From Ostrinia nubilalis (lineage: Eukaryota > Arthropoda > Insecta > Lepidoptera > Crambidae), in the NCBI RefSeq assembly GCF_963855985.1, contig NC_087116.1, positions 6,225,001 through 6,289,000 on the forward strand: a DNA stretch of 64,000 nt. The letters run 5' to 3'. Shown piece after piece: positions 44,855-58,800 of this stretch (its first letter is position 1; each line of letters begins with the position of its first letter). A program made the translations under genes and the position numbers. Below the pieces are notes generated by a model. That model was not told the DNA's origin, made no database searches, and saw nothing but the letters and a program-made list of their open reading frames with translations.

Positions 44855-47049
44855 TTTGTGTGCAGAAAAAAAGCCCTTTTAAGCGATTTTGGGCCTATAG
44901 GACAAAAAGGTTGGTTAAAAAACTAAAAATAAATGTGAGAAAAAAAGACGAGCCTAAATTTTTTGGACAAAACAATTTAGGAGAATAGATTATTCATTGT
45001 TTTTTCTCTTTTATTGTAAGAAAAAACAAAATAATAGTCAAACACTTGTATTTTTTAACCAAATTTAAAAGAGGAGGTGGTTAATATTTTTATTAGTACC
45101 TATTTAATGCAGTTTTAAAGACACTATTCAGGTACTTGGAGCACGAATAAACATTGTACTCGTTAAGGTATGGTAGGTTGTTTTTAAAACAAAACAGAGC
45201 CGGTTGTACAAGGAATACGATTACTAGAGTTATTCGTGCTCAGGGTACAGACTACTTACTTTTTCCTTTCTGCCATTACACGTCAAGCGTAAACTGAATC
45301 AGCAGTCGTGTGCTTCGCAAAATTCACAGTTACTTCTTACATAAATCTTTGGACAATAATCTGAAAGAATTACGAAATATTAAAGCAAAGGTACTTGATG
45401 ATTTTCGTTTCATCCACTCGGACGCGCCCTACCAATTTTTGGTCTCGGTCGCGCGGGGTGCGGGGAGTTTGATTCGAGCAATCCGAGCGTCATTATTGTA
45501 GTGTGCGTGTGCACTCATGGATGATGTAGCGTGTACCGATAACACTCAAACATTAGCGGAAGAATGGTGGGGCGCGTCTTTGTGGATGAAACGATCTATA
45601 TTAATCAATAGACCTAGTCAGTCAAGCTAACTGCGCACCTGGCAGCCGTGACGTCACATCGCCGCTTGGTACGAACGAGGCGAACGCGAGGTGTCGGTTG
45701 AATGCGAGGGAGGGTCGCATTCCAGCGAGATGTGCAGTTAACTCGAGTTATTTAAATACAGCATTATTGCTTACCTTTTTTTTTAAATTTTTTTGTTTGT
45801 TTTATTAATTTTTTACATCAACGTAAGCCACACCACATGACGCATGTTCATGGATTATTTTTGAATTTTTATTTCTTGTCATTTCAATATCTGACATTAT
45901 TTTCAAAATTAGAATCTGAAATTTATCAAAATATAGGAGTTTTTATTTTTAAATTAAGTGCTCATAATGAATATTGCTACTAAAATACGTGAGTAACGGT
46001 ATTCGTTATTTTGATAGTGTATCCGAACACGTTTTTAATCTGTGTAAAGTTTTGTAACTATTTGGCGGGAAACTGATAAAAAACTTATCAACTTTTAAAT
46101 AGTCGCGCAACAAAAGTGGAGATAAACTCTAAAACTTATTTATTTTTGCAAATAGGCTTTTAATAAACCCTAAAAAAGCACTTTTACTTCAACTTTACAC
46201 TTCTTTTTGTCACGATATGCATGAAGATAGCGTGACAAGCGTAATTTATTCAGGCGTTTATTCGTTTCAGCCAAAATTAAATGATGTTCCACTGCTGAAC
46301 AAAGGCCTTTTAACGATTTCCACAACGACCGCTCTTGCGCTGTCCGCTTCTAGGTACTTCTCGCGGTATTCAACAGATCTTCACTCTAATTATTTACTGA
46401 CAAAAGTGACTGAGTTTCTTGCGCTGCTTCTTCTCAGCACTGGCCCATTTATTGTCCCGGAACAGTGGTAGGGTTAATATTGGAACGTGTAAAAGTGCTT
46501 TTAAAAAGCTTATTTGTGAAAATAAATGAAAAACAATTTTTAGGAGGCCTGGGTAGGTTAGGTTAGTGTTCGCTACTCGAGTACTTTTCTGCACATTTTT
46601 ATCGATTTACACGGTCATTGATAAGAAATACTACTAAACTTGATAATGCATGCAAAAGATAATGTAAGATTACATTGTAATAAATTAGGTCCAGTATCAA
46701 AAACCACCTCTTCAGTTCCGGACTTTTTAGTGTATAAAAGTAGGTAAAACCAGAAAATCAGCAAATTTATTTATTGTTTATTTAAATTCAATTCAATTAA
46801 AATTCTTTATTGATCCTTGATCCATTAAAAAATGTAATTTATTTAAAAATCAAAGATTACATAATTAAAAAATGTGTATGTTGTGTTTTCTAAAAAATTA
46901 TAAAATTAAGAATAGGTATTTATTATTAATTTAATAATTAATATTACATACAAATCAATGTCAAGTACCAATACTAAATTAATTACAAATATTAACCAAT
47001 GTTAATTATTAATATAATTATATTTACCTAACTAATTATAAGTATTAGG
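44855..47049. other. Intergenic region between divergent genes
   Basis: It lies between the start of the 24-exon gene (minus) and the start of FAR (plus), so both promoters should be here. Repeats: MITE 45407-45597, MITE 45626-45741, a LINE 3' end (minus) at 46257-46385 and a second-family LINE 3' end at 46405-46530. I see no further gene. Confidence 0.6.
46405..46530 (+). mobile_element. 5'-truncated 3' end of the UFC1-intron LINE family
   Basis: TGACTGAGTTTCTTGCGCTG CTTCTTCTCAGCACTGGCCC through GTGTAAAAGTGCTTTTAAAA and AAATAAATGA matches the 3' UTR of the full LINE at 61361-61500. Other fragments: 47640-47730 and 54325-54455. Confidence 0.8.
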
Positions 47050-50000
47050 ATGTCGGTGTTTTCTGAAGAGCTGGTGTCCATACCGCAGTTCTTTGCGGGG
47101 AGATCGGTGTTTATCACAGGAGGAACTGGCTTCATGGGAAAAGTAGGTGTCTTCTATCCTTTAGCCTGTTTTGTCACCTGTCATTCGCTTTGCACTGGAG
47201 GGAAGACGAACCTTAACTTCGAACTCCTCCTATGTTCTTCTGATTAAGTTCGTTGCGGGTTTAACAGTTTAACTTTCCCCGGGACAAACTTGACCTTCAC
47301 TGTTTGGGTTAATAGCGATCAAGCTGTGTAGAGGGGTTCCTACTTAGGGTTTTTTCACACGACAGTCCGCCGTTGCCGTGAGAACGAGCCCTATTTTATT
47401 TAGGTATAGTAGTTCGTAGCCCGTATTTAAATAAATAATAAATGATTTTAGGTGCTAGTGGAAAGACTGCTGACAACATGCCCAGACATAAAGCGGCTGA
47501 TTCTTTTGATGAGGAGCAAGCGAGGGGTCGACCCGAAGAACAGGTTGGCTGACTTCAAGCGATCCCAAGTAAATATTAAATAATTAATTTGAAAAATGTA
47601 ACATATTCGTCAGGTTAAATTGAGATTTTTGTTCCGGCGTTTCTTCTCAGCACTTGCCATATATTTGTCTCGAAGCGCTGGTAGGACCCAAAAGATAAGG
47701 AGACATGACAATGTAAAGTGCCCCATAAAATACCTTTTTTTTACTATATTTTATTTTAAAAAAAAAGGCATTTTTTATTTACCATATTTTGACGTTCATA
47801 AGTGCCACTTGTGGTCTAAATTGAATAAAATTGATTACAGTAATTATGTACGCGTTCAATTTGACAAGCCTATAGCCGTATGCTTCCACCCCTCTCTTCC
47901 CGTCGATATCGTAAAAGGTGATTAAGGCAAATATCAGTGATGATGATTCGTTAGTATCTACGCTACGTACTAGCTACGTTCAAATCTACGATGACATTGT
48001 TACAGGTATTCGATGTTCTTCGCAAAAACAATCCAGCTCAATTGGACAAAGTCCATGTTTTAGATGGTGATATCACCAAACCTTCTCTGGGACTCAAAGA
48101 TGAGTCGTTATCGTCGTTGGAAGAGGTAATTTCCAGTAATTTCTAACTCTGTAACTCAGCATTTAATTACAGAAATGACCTTCTGTTACATTCATCATCA
48201 TCATAATCATTTCAGCCCCAGGATGTCCACTGCTGAACACAGGCATCGACCAATGATTTCCACATCGCCCGCCTGGTAGCGGCTTCCATCCAGCGCCTAC
48301 GGTTATCTTTATGAGGTCATCGGTCCACCTTGTGGGTGGACGTCCGATGCTGTGTTTTCCAGTACGTGGCCTCCACTCCAGAACCTTGTTACCCCATCAG
48401 CCGTCAGTTCTGCGCACTATTTGCCCTGCCCATTGCCACTTCAGCTTGCTAATCAGTTACATAAATTTGATTCTGATCTAAAATTTATCATGTCAGGTTT
48501 CGGTGGTGTTCAACTGTGCAGCAACCGTGCGGTTCGACGAGAAGTTGAATTGGGCTGCCCAACAGAATGTCCTATCTGTCATTTACATGATGGAAATCTG
48601 CGACAAATTACCCAGCATGAAGGTTAGTCAAGGATTTCCAGCCTAAGGGCCATGCGTACCCAAACAACTGCTACAAACAACTCTTGTAGCAGAATTTTGG
48701 GCTGACACTGTATAGGTTTGTTGAGGACACGACAAGAAAAAGAAGAAGCCTGAAGGGCTCGCTCCCACGGCAATCTACTGTTGTGTGAACGTTAATATTA
48801 AAACATGACTGTCTACTAAATGGTATCCTGCAAAAAACTGGGATCTCTCTGAAAAAACCCTTAGGGTGGGTTGCACCACCTCTCTTAAACGGTAACTGAC
48901 GATAACCGGTGCTTTTTGTATGGAATTTGACAAATTTTTGACGTTTGTCAAAGTTAAAGTAAGATGGTGCAACCCAACCTTAGATAATAATTTTTTATTA
49001 TCAACGAAAGTTGAGGCGCTATACTCACACTTATGTAATCTATACTAATATAAATGCGAAAGTAACTCTGTCTGTCTGTCTGTGTCGCTTTCACGCCTAA
49101 AACACTGAACCGATTTTGATGAAATTTGGCATAGAGATAGTCTGAGTCACGGAAAAGGTCATAGAGTAGTTTTATCCCTGTTTTTGAAACACCGCGCGCG
49201 ATAAAGTTTTTCTGTCACAGACAAAATTCCACGCGGGCGAATCCGCGGGCGGAAAGCTAGTATTTGAATAATTACATTAACTAACTCGTACCTGTTAAAT
49301 GTCTGCAAGCGAGATTGTCAGTCCAACTACGCGAGACGTCAGTGCACACAGCGTATACAGATATAAATCTTTGCTTGTTGTGCCTCAACGGCCCTCAACT
49401 CTAGTTGAGCGACCTACATTTTGTTTTATATTAATTCACTCTTCAATGCCCTTATTCAGGTACTCGTCCACGTATCGACTGCTTACAGCAACGCAGAGCA
49501 AAAGGAAGTTGAGGAGAGAGTGTACCCTTTGCCTCGACCTCTGGATGAAATGTTAGCTGAAGCTTTGGCTGTATCTGAGGACGCCCCAAGCAAATACGTG
49601 AACAGGTAGGGGAAGATGAGAGAAAGAGAGGTAAAGAGGAAGAGAGAGAGAAAAAGTATTGAGAGAGTAATGACGTGAGAGAGGGAACGAGCGTGTGTTT
49701 GAACCGAACGAAAGTAAACAAGCGCATATTCGACTATAGACAGTTTACCTTGTCACGTCACAGAATAATATAATAATAAGTATACAATAGATGACCTACA
49801 CTGAACTTTCCCACCAAACTCATTGACAGGGGCGCCACCATCGTTCAACTAAATAGTTTCCAACATGACAAAAATCGGAACCAGCGATCCGGTATTGACG
49901 GTGGCGCCCCCTGTCAATGTCACGAGTGGGACAGTGCAGTGTATTGGGTCTTTACTGTCACGTCTAAAACACTGACGCCCGTATTCACAAACAATGCTTT

Positions 50001-53000
50001 CTTAAGTGAAGCAGCAACTCGAACGCACAGCGTTGAATAGAGCAGTGTGATTGGTTCGTGTGTCACCCTGTGCGTCCACGCGCACTGTGAGACCTCATAG
50101 TAATGTTTGTGAATACGGGCGTAAGGAGATAATTAGGCCTTGGAGCAGGACTTAGGCTACTTTTTGTCGTAATAATAAAAAATAACATTAATCTATTTAA
50201 TGCAGTAAAATATTATCTTTAAAATAATAAAGAACTTCGCTTCGCTCAGGTACAACAAACTATCTTCAGAGTTAAGACTGATAAAAATGTGTTATTATTG
50301 CCCATTATGCATAATGGAATATGACTTATTTTTAGGGCAAAAGATATTTCGTTTTCTGGTAATAACAGCAGTAACGGTTTCATAATCTTATCACTTTAAA
50401 ATTATTAGATTAAACCATGGATAATAAATTATAGAGCTATAATGAATCCATGATAATACATTTTGCAAACATCAAGGCCGCTTTTTAGTGTTCCATAATC
50501 CTGACAAGGAACCTTAAAATTTCGTTATGTCCGTTTGTCTGTCTGTCTGTCCGAGGTTTTGCTTGTGTTGTAACTGTTGGCACTTGAGAGCTGTAATTTT
50601 GTGGAGGTATGTATATTAGTCACGCCGACAAAGAGGTAGAATAAAATATTTAAAAAAAAAAAATTTTTTTGGATGGCTCCACCTACTATGTTAAAAGTGG
50701 GGATGAATTTTTTTTCGTCTTCTACCCCACATGACAGATGTGGGGTATCGTTGGATAGGTATTTAAAAATGGCTTAGGAGTTTTTAAGACGATTTTTCGA
50801 TTTAGGGATCCGTTTGCAAAATATTAAAGTTTAAAGAGCCAATTTTTGTTCGAGTAGGGCGTCCGCCCCTGTTAAACTAAACTGTTAGCTTGAAAAATCT
50901 GAAAAAAAAATCATGATAATAGTGCTTTTCATGAACTTTCAAGGAAAACTATAACGGTTAAGATCGATCAGTCAGTTTAAGAGTAATAGTCATTTAACTC
51001 ATCTACACTAATTATTATAAAGAGGAAAACTTTGTTTGTTTGGTTGTAATGAATAGGCTCAAAAACTACTGGACCGTTTTTAAAAATTCTTTCACCATTC
51101 GAAAGCTACATTATCCAAGTAACATAGACTACATTTTATTTTGGAGAAAAATAGGGTTCCGTAAAATATTTGGGTTTTTCGGAGTCCACACGGGCGAAGC
51201 CGCAGGCGGAAAGCTAGTCAATTATAAAATTTCATACCTAATAAAAAATCCTTAGAAGAAAATATTGAATGTGACTTTAGATGTAATTGCTTGCTTCTTC
51301 TTCTTCAAATAAATATTGGGTTAATGACGGACAACACGGAACCCTGCACTGCGCGTGGCACCACACGCACTTGGCCAATTTTTGATTATATTTTTATTAG
51401 AGTAATACAGTAGATAATTTATAATATAGATAATATACTATTAATTAAATCTAGAAAGAAATTCCGATTAGATCCCCTATACAGCACCTCTCATAAAATA
51501 CAAAGAATGTGGTTACGTATTAGCAATTTTTCGTAGGTATTTTGAAGAGTAGCAGAACTGATATAATAATATACTGATACTGATACATACCCACTAGGTG
51601 GACCGACGATCTGGTAAAGATCGCAGGAAGAGCCTGGATGCGGGCAGCGCAGGACCGTGCATTGTGGAAAACCTGAAACGACGACGAACGACATAAAAAA
51701 GAAATAAAACAAATAAACCACAATCAATCTGAGCATGAGTATAGTTAATTGTTTAATTTGTTTATTACTTTTCAGTATTATATCTCCGAAACCAAACACG
51801 TACACATACACAAAAATGTTGGGGGAAACTGCTGTTCAACAACATGGGATCAAAACCTATCCGATTGCCATATTCAGACCCTCAATAGGTAATGATGCAG
51901 GTTGAATTTAGACATTGTCATCATTTCAGCCACAGTGGATTGAGTGTGAGTGTACATCAACGTCCTCACTAGTAGGGATGTTATGGATAATTATGTAGTT
52001 TCGGTTAGGTATACGGTTACAGATATAGGAATAATATTATACCGGTTTCGGTTACGGTTACGGATAGCCATAACATCCCTGCTCACTAGTGAGCGCGTAA
52101 AAAATGTCATTAAAATGTATGATGGATTGACCAAAGTGTCGGCCGTTTGGTGTAGTGCTTCGAAATGCGCTACTACTATTCCGGAGTTCCGGACGTTGCG
52201 GGATCGATTCCCGCACAGTACAAACATTTGTGTGCATGAACATTATTATTATTGGTTTGTATTGGACTGGGTGTTTTCTATGTATAATATTATGTATGTA
52301 TTTACAAAAAAAAAGTATTTAAGTATGTTTATATCCGTTGTCTAGTACCTACCCATAGTACAAGCTTTGCTTAGTTTGGAACTAGAAGCGCAGTGTGAAA
52401 TGTCCAAGGATATTTGATTTTATTTTTATATTTTACTAAGTCCTCTGATTGTACATTTTTGTATTTAAGCACTAAGGTATTGTGGATGAAAACTCCAGAG
52501 AGATGTTTAAAAATAATGTTCCTTTCTTCGTTTTTAGTGCTGTCCTCGCTACGGAACCCCTTTCCAGGCTGGATAGACACCTTCAACGGTCCCATAGCCA
52601 CCGTGGCAGCGGTAAGCAAAGGTGGGTTACCATACAACCGTAGTACCTATGTTTTATTTATTATATCAAAAAGAAACAACTACTATTCTGTTTTTTCAGA
52701 AATAATAAGTTGAAAATTGCCTCTTCAATTCTTATGGACATAATGGTCTGAATTTCGTTATTTTAGGTCTACTCCCAGTCTATTACTGCATAGGCAAGTC
52801 TAGAGTCGACGTGCTACCAGTGGATATCGCCATTGATTCGCTGATCGCAGTGGCCTGGGAGACAGCCGTCGACAAGTAAGACTTCGTTTTGTATGGAACT
52901 GACTTAGGGTCAGTTCCCACGGCAGTTCAGTTTTGCAGGATCCTGCATTACTCCATTTCCTCTACCAATCAAGCTTTTAAATAAATAAAATTTTAAGACA

Positions 53001-55524
53001 GAAAAAATGGTGCCCCGAAAGACGTCCCTAATAAAACCTGTCACTCAATGTTCAGTCGGGGCCAGTTTCTTGACTTAAATATTGACCTGTAAAGATAGTT
53101 TATGTTGGTGAAAATAAAATATTATTAATACTTAGTTGGTATAAATACCTAAATCAATAAAAATTGGTTGAACATCAGCATGATATTTTAGCCTGCTAGT
53201 AAATTAAAATATAAAAAACAGTCTATTCCACCATGATCATCTGGATTAGATCACCCAGGTGGTCATATGCGACTCTTTGCGTCCTTAGATCACCCATGGA
53301 TATGATCACCTAGGTGATCAAAGTCGACTTCTATCAATGGGTGATCAATGAACACCAATGTGTCGGCTATTATCATCTGGGTGATCTAATTCAGGTGATC
53401 AAAGTGGGAATAGAGCTAAAAGAGTGGTCCTTTTTTTAGCCTTTCAACAGTCCGCGTATACAACTGCAGCACCTCAGCAAACCCTACAACATGGGAGCAG
53501 ATGCGATCCGTTTCGGTACACGAATGCCGACAAAACCCGCTGTCCGATGGCCTCTGGTACCCCACTTGTATGTTTGTGAAGAACTGGTAAGAAACACTAA
53601 ATATTCAAAGTAGGTACCTGTGCTAGCACCTACTAGTACACGAGGCTTCAGCCAAATTACGTCCACTGCTAGAAAAAGGCTTCATGGATTTGCCCAACGA
53701 CCGGTCCTACACTGCCCGCATCCAGGTGATTCCCACGACCTTCACCAGGCTTCTCCGACCTATCTAGCCAGGGTGTACCTAGGTCAAATTAGAGAGGGTT
53801 GTGTTCCTGCAGGAAAGACTAAAATTAAATGACGATGATGATGATGATGATTTGTGTAATATTTTTATCGTTCCAGGTATATTTACAGAGTCCTGAACTT
53901 CGTAGTCCGGAGTATTCCATTGCACTTGGCGCAATATACAATGCAGATATTGAAGAAAAAAAGCAGGTAGATACAATAAGATGACACAGTTATCTAGCAC
54001 ATAAAAATCTTTCACAAAATGTGAAAAAGTTCTTCAATCAAAAACACCTTACACAAAACAAATAGGTAGAACTTTGTAGAGACAGTTTTAAGCTTAAAGA
54101 AAAACATCAGTTTAGTATTGTGAAAGGAACGAGCGCATTTCTTTTTTGCTAATCAACTATGCCCGACCGAAAAAGTGGAAGAAGCCACGGGGAAAAGCTG
54201 TAGGTAGATCAGTGTGGGGATTATAGGCCAAATCCTCCGTTTCCCTCTGGTGAATTAGAGAGGGTCCTACTCCTGCAGTGGAGACTATAATGATGATGAC
54301 GATTAACGTACCTATCATAATAAGCTGACAATAGTGAAGGAGTTTCTTGCGCTGCACTGCCATTTATTGTCCTGAAGCAGTGGTAGGGTTAATGAGGGGA
54401 CGTGACGTAAAAGTGCTTGTTAAAACCCTACTTGCAAAAATAAAATTAATTTTATGAATTTTACGTTTCAGAGTGAACTTAATAGATCTAGACAGGCGTC
54501 TCTGCCAGATGATCGTGATTGTGAACTTCTTCACGACTAGAGACTGGGTGTTCAGGACTGCCAACATGACCAGTCTGCGCTTGCGACTGCATCACAGCGA
54601 CGCTGCTGTTTTCAACCTTGACCCTAATGCAATAGAGTGAGTTTTTCATTGACAATTTCTTGCCATTTGATGAAAAAGAGTACTAAATTGCAAAAAATTG
54701 ATGCATTTTAGATAGTAGGGACGATTTTGCAACATAAAATAATTATACTTATGGTTCAACCACACCAACGCGTGCAGATCGCGCCGGCGTGGCGATCTTT
54801 ATTGTGATGTGCTGTCGTTTGTTTGAGAAATTGAAAATTGTAAAGATTTCCCTTTTTATTCATTATTAAGATAACTTGGCAAACTGGTTGTTATTTTATT
54901 AAAAGTTCTTTGGTTATAATAAATATGTTTTGTATAATTACAGTTGGAAGGAGTATTACGCGAACCAAGTTAGAGGAATACGGAGATTTCTTCTCAAAGA
55001 GAAAGAAGAGAATTTGCCACAGTCAAGAAAGCGTCTTCAAAGGTTTGTATTACAAGTCACTTGCTAAGTTTAACCGGTATTCCACAAAGTGTAAGTGCAT
55101 TTTCCCTGTGATGCGGATTTCAACACGTATGCGTATAAATAATCACGCTATAGTTTGCACGCAAGACACAGATTTCGCATTGTGTGCCCGCAGCCACGTG
55201 CCGCGTATACGTAGGAAAAAAATATCATTGTATGAAATAAATAAATGCAGATCCGCACGCGTGCCTAAATCCGCATTACAGGAAAAAGGCTTCTTAGTTC
55301 GTGTTTTATACTGATCGACGAAGTTACCCAGTTTGACTGTAATTCTAAACGAGAATTATTTTCATTTCAGAATGTATTTTCTGCATCAAACCATCACAAT
55401 ACTCGTTCCAGTGTTTTTAACTTACATGCTTCATCAGTTACGTCGCTTTCCTCTAAGTACTTTTTATAAAAATATCAAGAGTCTTGTAAAGTCTAAGTTA
55501 AATCAATTTCTTATTGTAAATTAA
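47050..55524 (+). CDS. FAR: Fatty acyl-CoA reductase, 13 exons, 520 aa
   Basis: It reduces fatty acyl-CoA to fatty alcohol with NADPH; in moths the family makes wax and pheromone alcohols. Exons: 47050-47142, 47452-47568, 48006-48125, 48497-48622, 49460-49605, 51776-51888, 52538-52621, 52767-52875, 53440-53586, 53877-53966, 54472-54636, 54944-55042, 55371-55524; the sum is 1563 nt with no internal stop. The Rossmann motif TGGTGFMG is at residues 23-30 and Y-x3-K at 210-214 (YTYTK). [11 protein letters not shown] and VHVSTAYSN precede it, and the FAR_C region ([14 protein letters not shown]) follows. The C-terminus has a hydrophobic segment ([13 protein letters not shown]), as in membrane-associated FARs. 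Which subfamily (pheromone-gland or other) cannot be told from this. The gene looks intact. Confidence 0.95.
50495..51385. repeat. Repeat-filled part of FAR intron 5
   Basis: It contains CCTTAAAATTTCGTTATGTC and (TCTG)n, ACCCCACATGACAGATGTGG, a Helitron-like end at 51005-51219 (GCGAAGCCGCAGGCGGAAAG), and an RTE-like 3' end with GGAACCCTGCACTGCGCGTG near 51340-51385. A palindromic MITE precedes it at 49797-49950. I see no gene. Confidence 0.5.
52135..52390 (+). mobile_element. tRNA-derived SINE in FAR intron 6
   Basis: The head has GTTTGGTGTAGTGCTTCGAA (A-box-like) and GGGATCGATTCCCGCAC (B box). The body contains TGTGTGCATGAACATTATTA, and the 3' end has ATATCCGTTGTCTAGTACC and CAAGCTTTGCTTAGTTTGGA. 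This is a widespread lepidopteran type. Confidence 0.8.
53222..53416. mobile_element. Palindromic MITE rich in GGTGATC
   Basis: TCTATTCCACCATGATCATC and GGTGATCAAAGTGGGAATAG are inverted. The inner part has several GATCACC / GGTGATC words. It ends about 24 bases before FAR exon 9. Confidence 0.75.
54325..54455 (+). mobile_element. Truncated LINE 3' end next to FAR exon 11
   Basis: GAGTTTCTTGCGCTGC, TTATTGTCCTGAAGCAGTGG and GTAAAAGTGCTT match the 3' end of the LINE in UFC1. It ends about 16 bases before the exon 11 acceptor (54471). Confidence 0.8.
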
Positions 55525-55815
55525 ATCAGTCATGCTTTCTTCATTTTTTGTTTTCCTTAAAATTGCCCTAATTATTTCAGTTGCTCAACGAGAGTCAAGA
55601 TGTGAGGCCAATCATGTATTACTAAATAACGTTATTCGTTATTTCTTACGTGTATCCGACCATACTTTTTAATCTGTACCTGACACGTCTAAAACAACTA
55701 CGTCACTTTGACATTTCGTCAAAGTGAAATTCTGTGAAATTCCTTTTTCACAACACAGATTTTTGCTATAATATTCAGAGAAAAAGTATGGTTTAAGTGT
55801 TAATTATTAGCCAAG

Positions 55816-58800
55816 ATGGTTGACGAAAGTACAAGGAAGACATTGAGTAGCATTCCCTTGCTTCAAACTAAAGCAGGGCCTAGAGATAAGGAGTTGTGGA
55901 CAACCAGGTTGAAGGAAGAGTATCAGGCTCTAATAAAGGTAAAAACCACTAAATTATGCTATAAAAATGTACTTCCTAAAGTTTAAAACGTTGTTTTTTT
56001 AATACACTTGCTTTTTTTTCGTCTGGCAGCCCTGCCTGTCAGACGTACATAGATCAGCTGTTAGATTAATTTTAAGTTAATTACATAAATAGCCGTAATA
56101 ATGTATCAAAATACACTTAATTAGTGATATAAATGTGTAAATATCGTGTACAAGTGTTTGCAAAACTGGACTTTGTGTAAACACATAGTTATAAGGAGAT
56201 AAAATCGGCGACCAAATTGACAGCTACGACAACGTACAAAATTTAACCGGAGCCACCGTTAAAACCAGGGGAGTACTGTTTTCAAAAATACTGTTTACTT
56301 ATAGGCGTAAATAGTTAAAATATTAATTTAACATTTCAAAATAATTAGTGTTGCAATCTGTTGGAGGTTATGTTTTTGTGGTTTTCAATCAATTAACATT
56401 GCTTTGTCACTTTCTTTATGGGAAGTAAATTGCAATCAAACAGTACAACAAAACACTCCACAAACCTCACGAAAGTGAGATTCTTCACAATTCATTACGA
56501 TTCGGCTCTGTTGTGCCTCTCTTTACTTGACAATAAGTGGAAGTAAAGTTGAAGATAACAACACCTTGGCCACAGACAAACTTACTCAACACACTCAACA
56601 ATATACCTTTTGACACCTCACACATCTTTTGTTTGTTTGATTGTGTAAATTGTTAATAGTAAAATGTAGTTTTAATCCTTGTTGAAAACTAAAAATATTA
56701 CCCGCAGAAAAAAAAAGAGTAAAGTATTCAATATTGCTTATTTGAATAATAATAATTATAAAAAGGATTTCATGAGAGTTAAATTATGTGGAATTAGATT
56801 AGAAATAAAGTTTAAAAATTCAAATAATAACTTATAACTCGTACCCCCTATTTTGCATAAATATCCGCTATACACTTCCTTTGGATAATTTCAGACAAAA
56901 ACCACATTCAACATGCTCACACGCAGAGCAGCGGCACAAGCCATTGAGCTGAAACTTAGGCGGGCACTCGAGGAACTGAAACAGAGTCAAGAAAGCTGTA
57001 ACCAACTCATTAGGGAAAGAGAGGAGAGCGAGGAGGAAATTACTCATACAATAAGAAAGAATACAGAACTAAAACAAGAATTGGCAGAACTGCATGTCCG
57101 TCTCCAGGAGGTAACCGAGCACCGTGATGAACTACTGCATACAATCAGTACCTTCGACCAGTGCAGCAATATCTTTGAGCAGACCTTGATGCGCAACAAT
57201 GAGTTAGAAGCTGAACTGAGGGACGCCAATAAGACCATACTGCACTTCGAAGAGGAACGAAAGCAGCAGGAGTTCACACACACTCTGAACTTATACGAAG
57301 AGCTAATTGGGAGTCCTGGTGGACGTGCAGTGCTACCAGACTTAAATGTATCTTGCGACACTAAATCATTTGAGAACGTTAGTCGGCCATTGACTTTTTC
57401 TAGTAGAAATAAATTAAAAAAGTATGTTAAAATTAATAGGTTTATTTCTAAAACAAAAAAATTAATAAAAGGGCAAGAACAGTTTCACAAAAGTATTCTG
57501 TTAAGGAAAAAGAATCTAGATTTGGTTGACAGTCTAGAAATTTACCACAGTAAACTAGTAGAGAGTAGGTCCACTCATAACTTGGACGTTGAAAGGTTGC
57601 AGGCTGAAATCACAAACTTGCATGACTCGCTTGCATCCATAACAGCTAAATATAATTCAGCCAGGGAACAAATTAACGAACATATCCTGGCAGCAAACAA
57701 TCTCTTAGATCTAGGCAATCCTACTACGGATTTTAAATCTCTGCCAAACATAACAATGCAAAGTCAGCAACAAACTGATGGCGGCTTGCGGCCTTCAATG
57801 CCTTCAATGTCTTCAAAAACGGGACTGTTGAATGTACATAAATCAAGCAATGTAGTGTTGTTCTCAGATAGGCTAGGAGTTGGTTATGGCCCCATATTAA
57901 ATAAAAAATTAGATTGTAAAATAATAAATAACTGTATGCCAGACGCATCTTATTGTCAATTAATGAATGGCATAAAAAATAGTAAACAATTACACAGTAA
58001 TTCTATTTTAATTATAATGTTAGGAAACAGTCAGAATATAAATAGGAAAAATATTCTACATAATTTTTCCATGCTGGCCAGCCTTAATATTCATAAAATA
58101 ATTATGTGTGCCCTGCCATACTGTAAAAATGGCTCCTCTGAAACTAATGAAAGTATTCACTTACTGAATACTTTATTATTTAATTTGACTGTTCGTCATA
58201 GCGACAAATTTGTCTATTTTGACACTAATAAATTTATTAATAATAAGTTCATAATGACAGGCAGCTCTTTACACCTGCCTCAAAGCATAAAATTAAAACT
58301 TGCTACATTGTTAGCTTATAATATTAACTGTGTTATTAACACAAAACAAGTAAATTCCACTTTTGATATTATTAGTAGAAATACTAATACTAATATTTCT
58401 GTGACGACCTCTGATTTAAACTGAGAGGGACGACAACAGACAGGTCTATTAAAGGATTTAATATTGTTCATCAAAATTTACAAGGCCTGGCTGGCAAAGA
58501 ATTAGAACTAGAATTGTTTTTAAAAAAATACGATGTTCATGTATTATGTTTAACCGAACATTGGCTTAAAAATTATGAATTGATGTTTCATATAGGAAAT
58601 TATAAAGTTTGTAGTTCGTTCACCAGGGAGTCTGCTATTAGAGGGGGGTCACTCATATTATTAAATAATCAATTTAAATACAAGGAAAGAAAAGACATTG
58701 TCTCACTCTCAGTCGAACGAACTATAGAACTTGCGTGTGCAGAGCTAGAGCAGTATATAATTGTAAGTGTGTACAAGCCCCCATCTGCAAATTACCAATT

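Noticed and set aside
52414..52713. ORF overlapping FAR exon 7
   Set aside because: It runs across the exon 7 splice sites; splicing phase and protein motifs favour the FAR model.
53484..53666. Minus-strand ORF over FAR exon 9
   Set aside because: It is the antisense shadow of a coding exon; the plus strand has the FAR motif [13 protein letters not shown] in phase with its neighbours.
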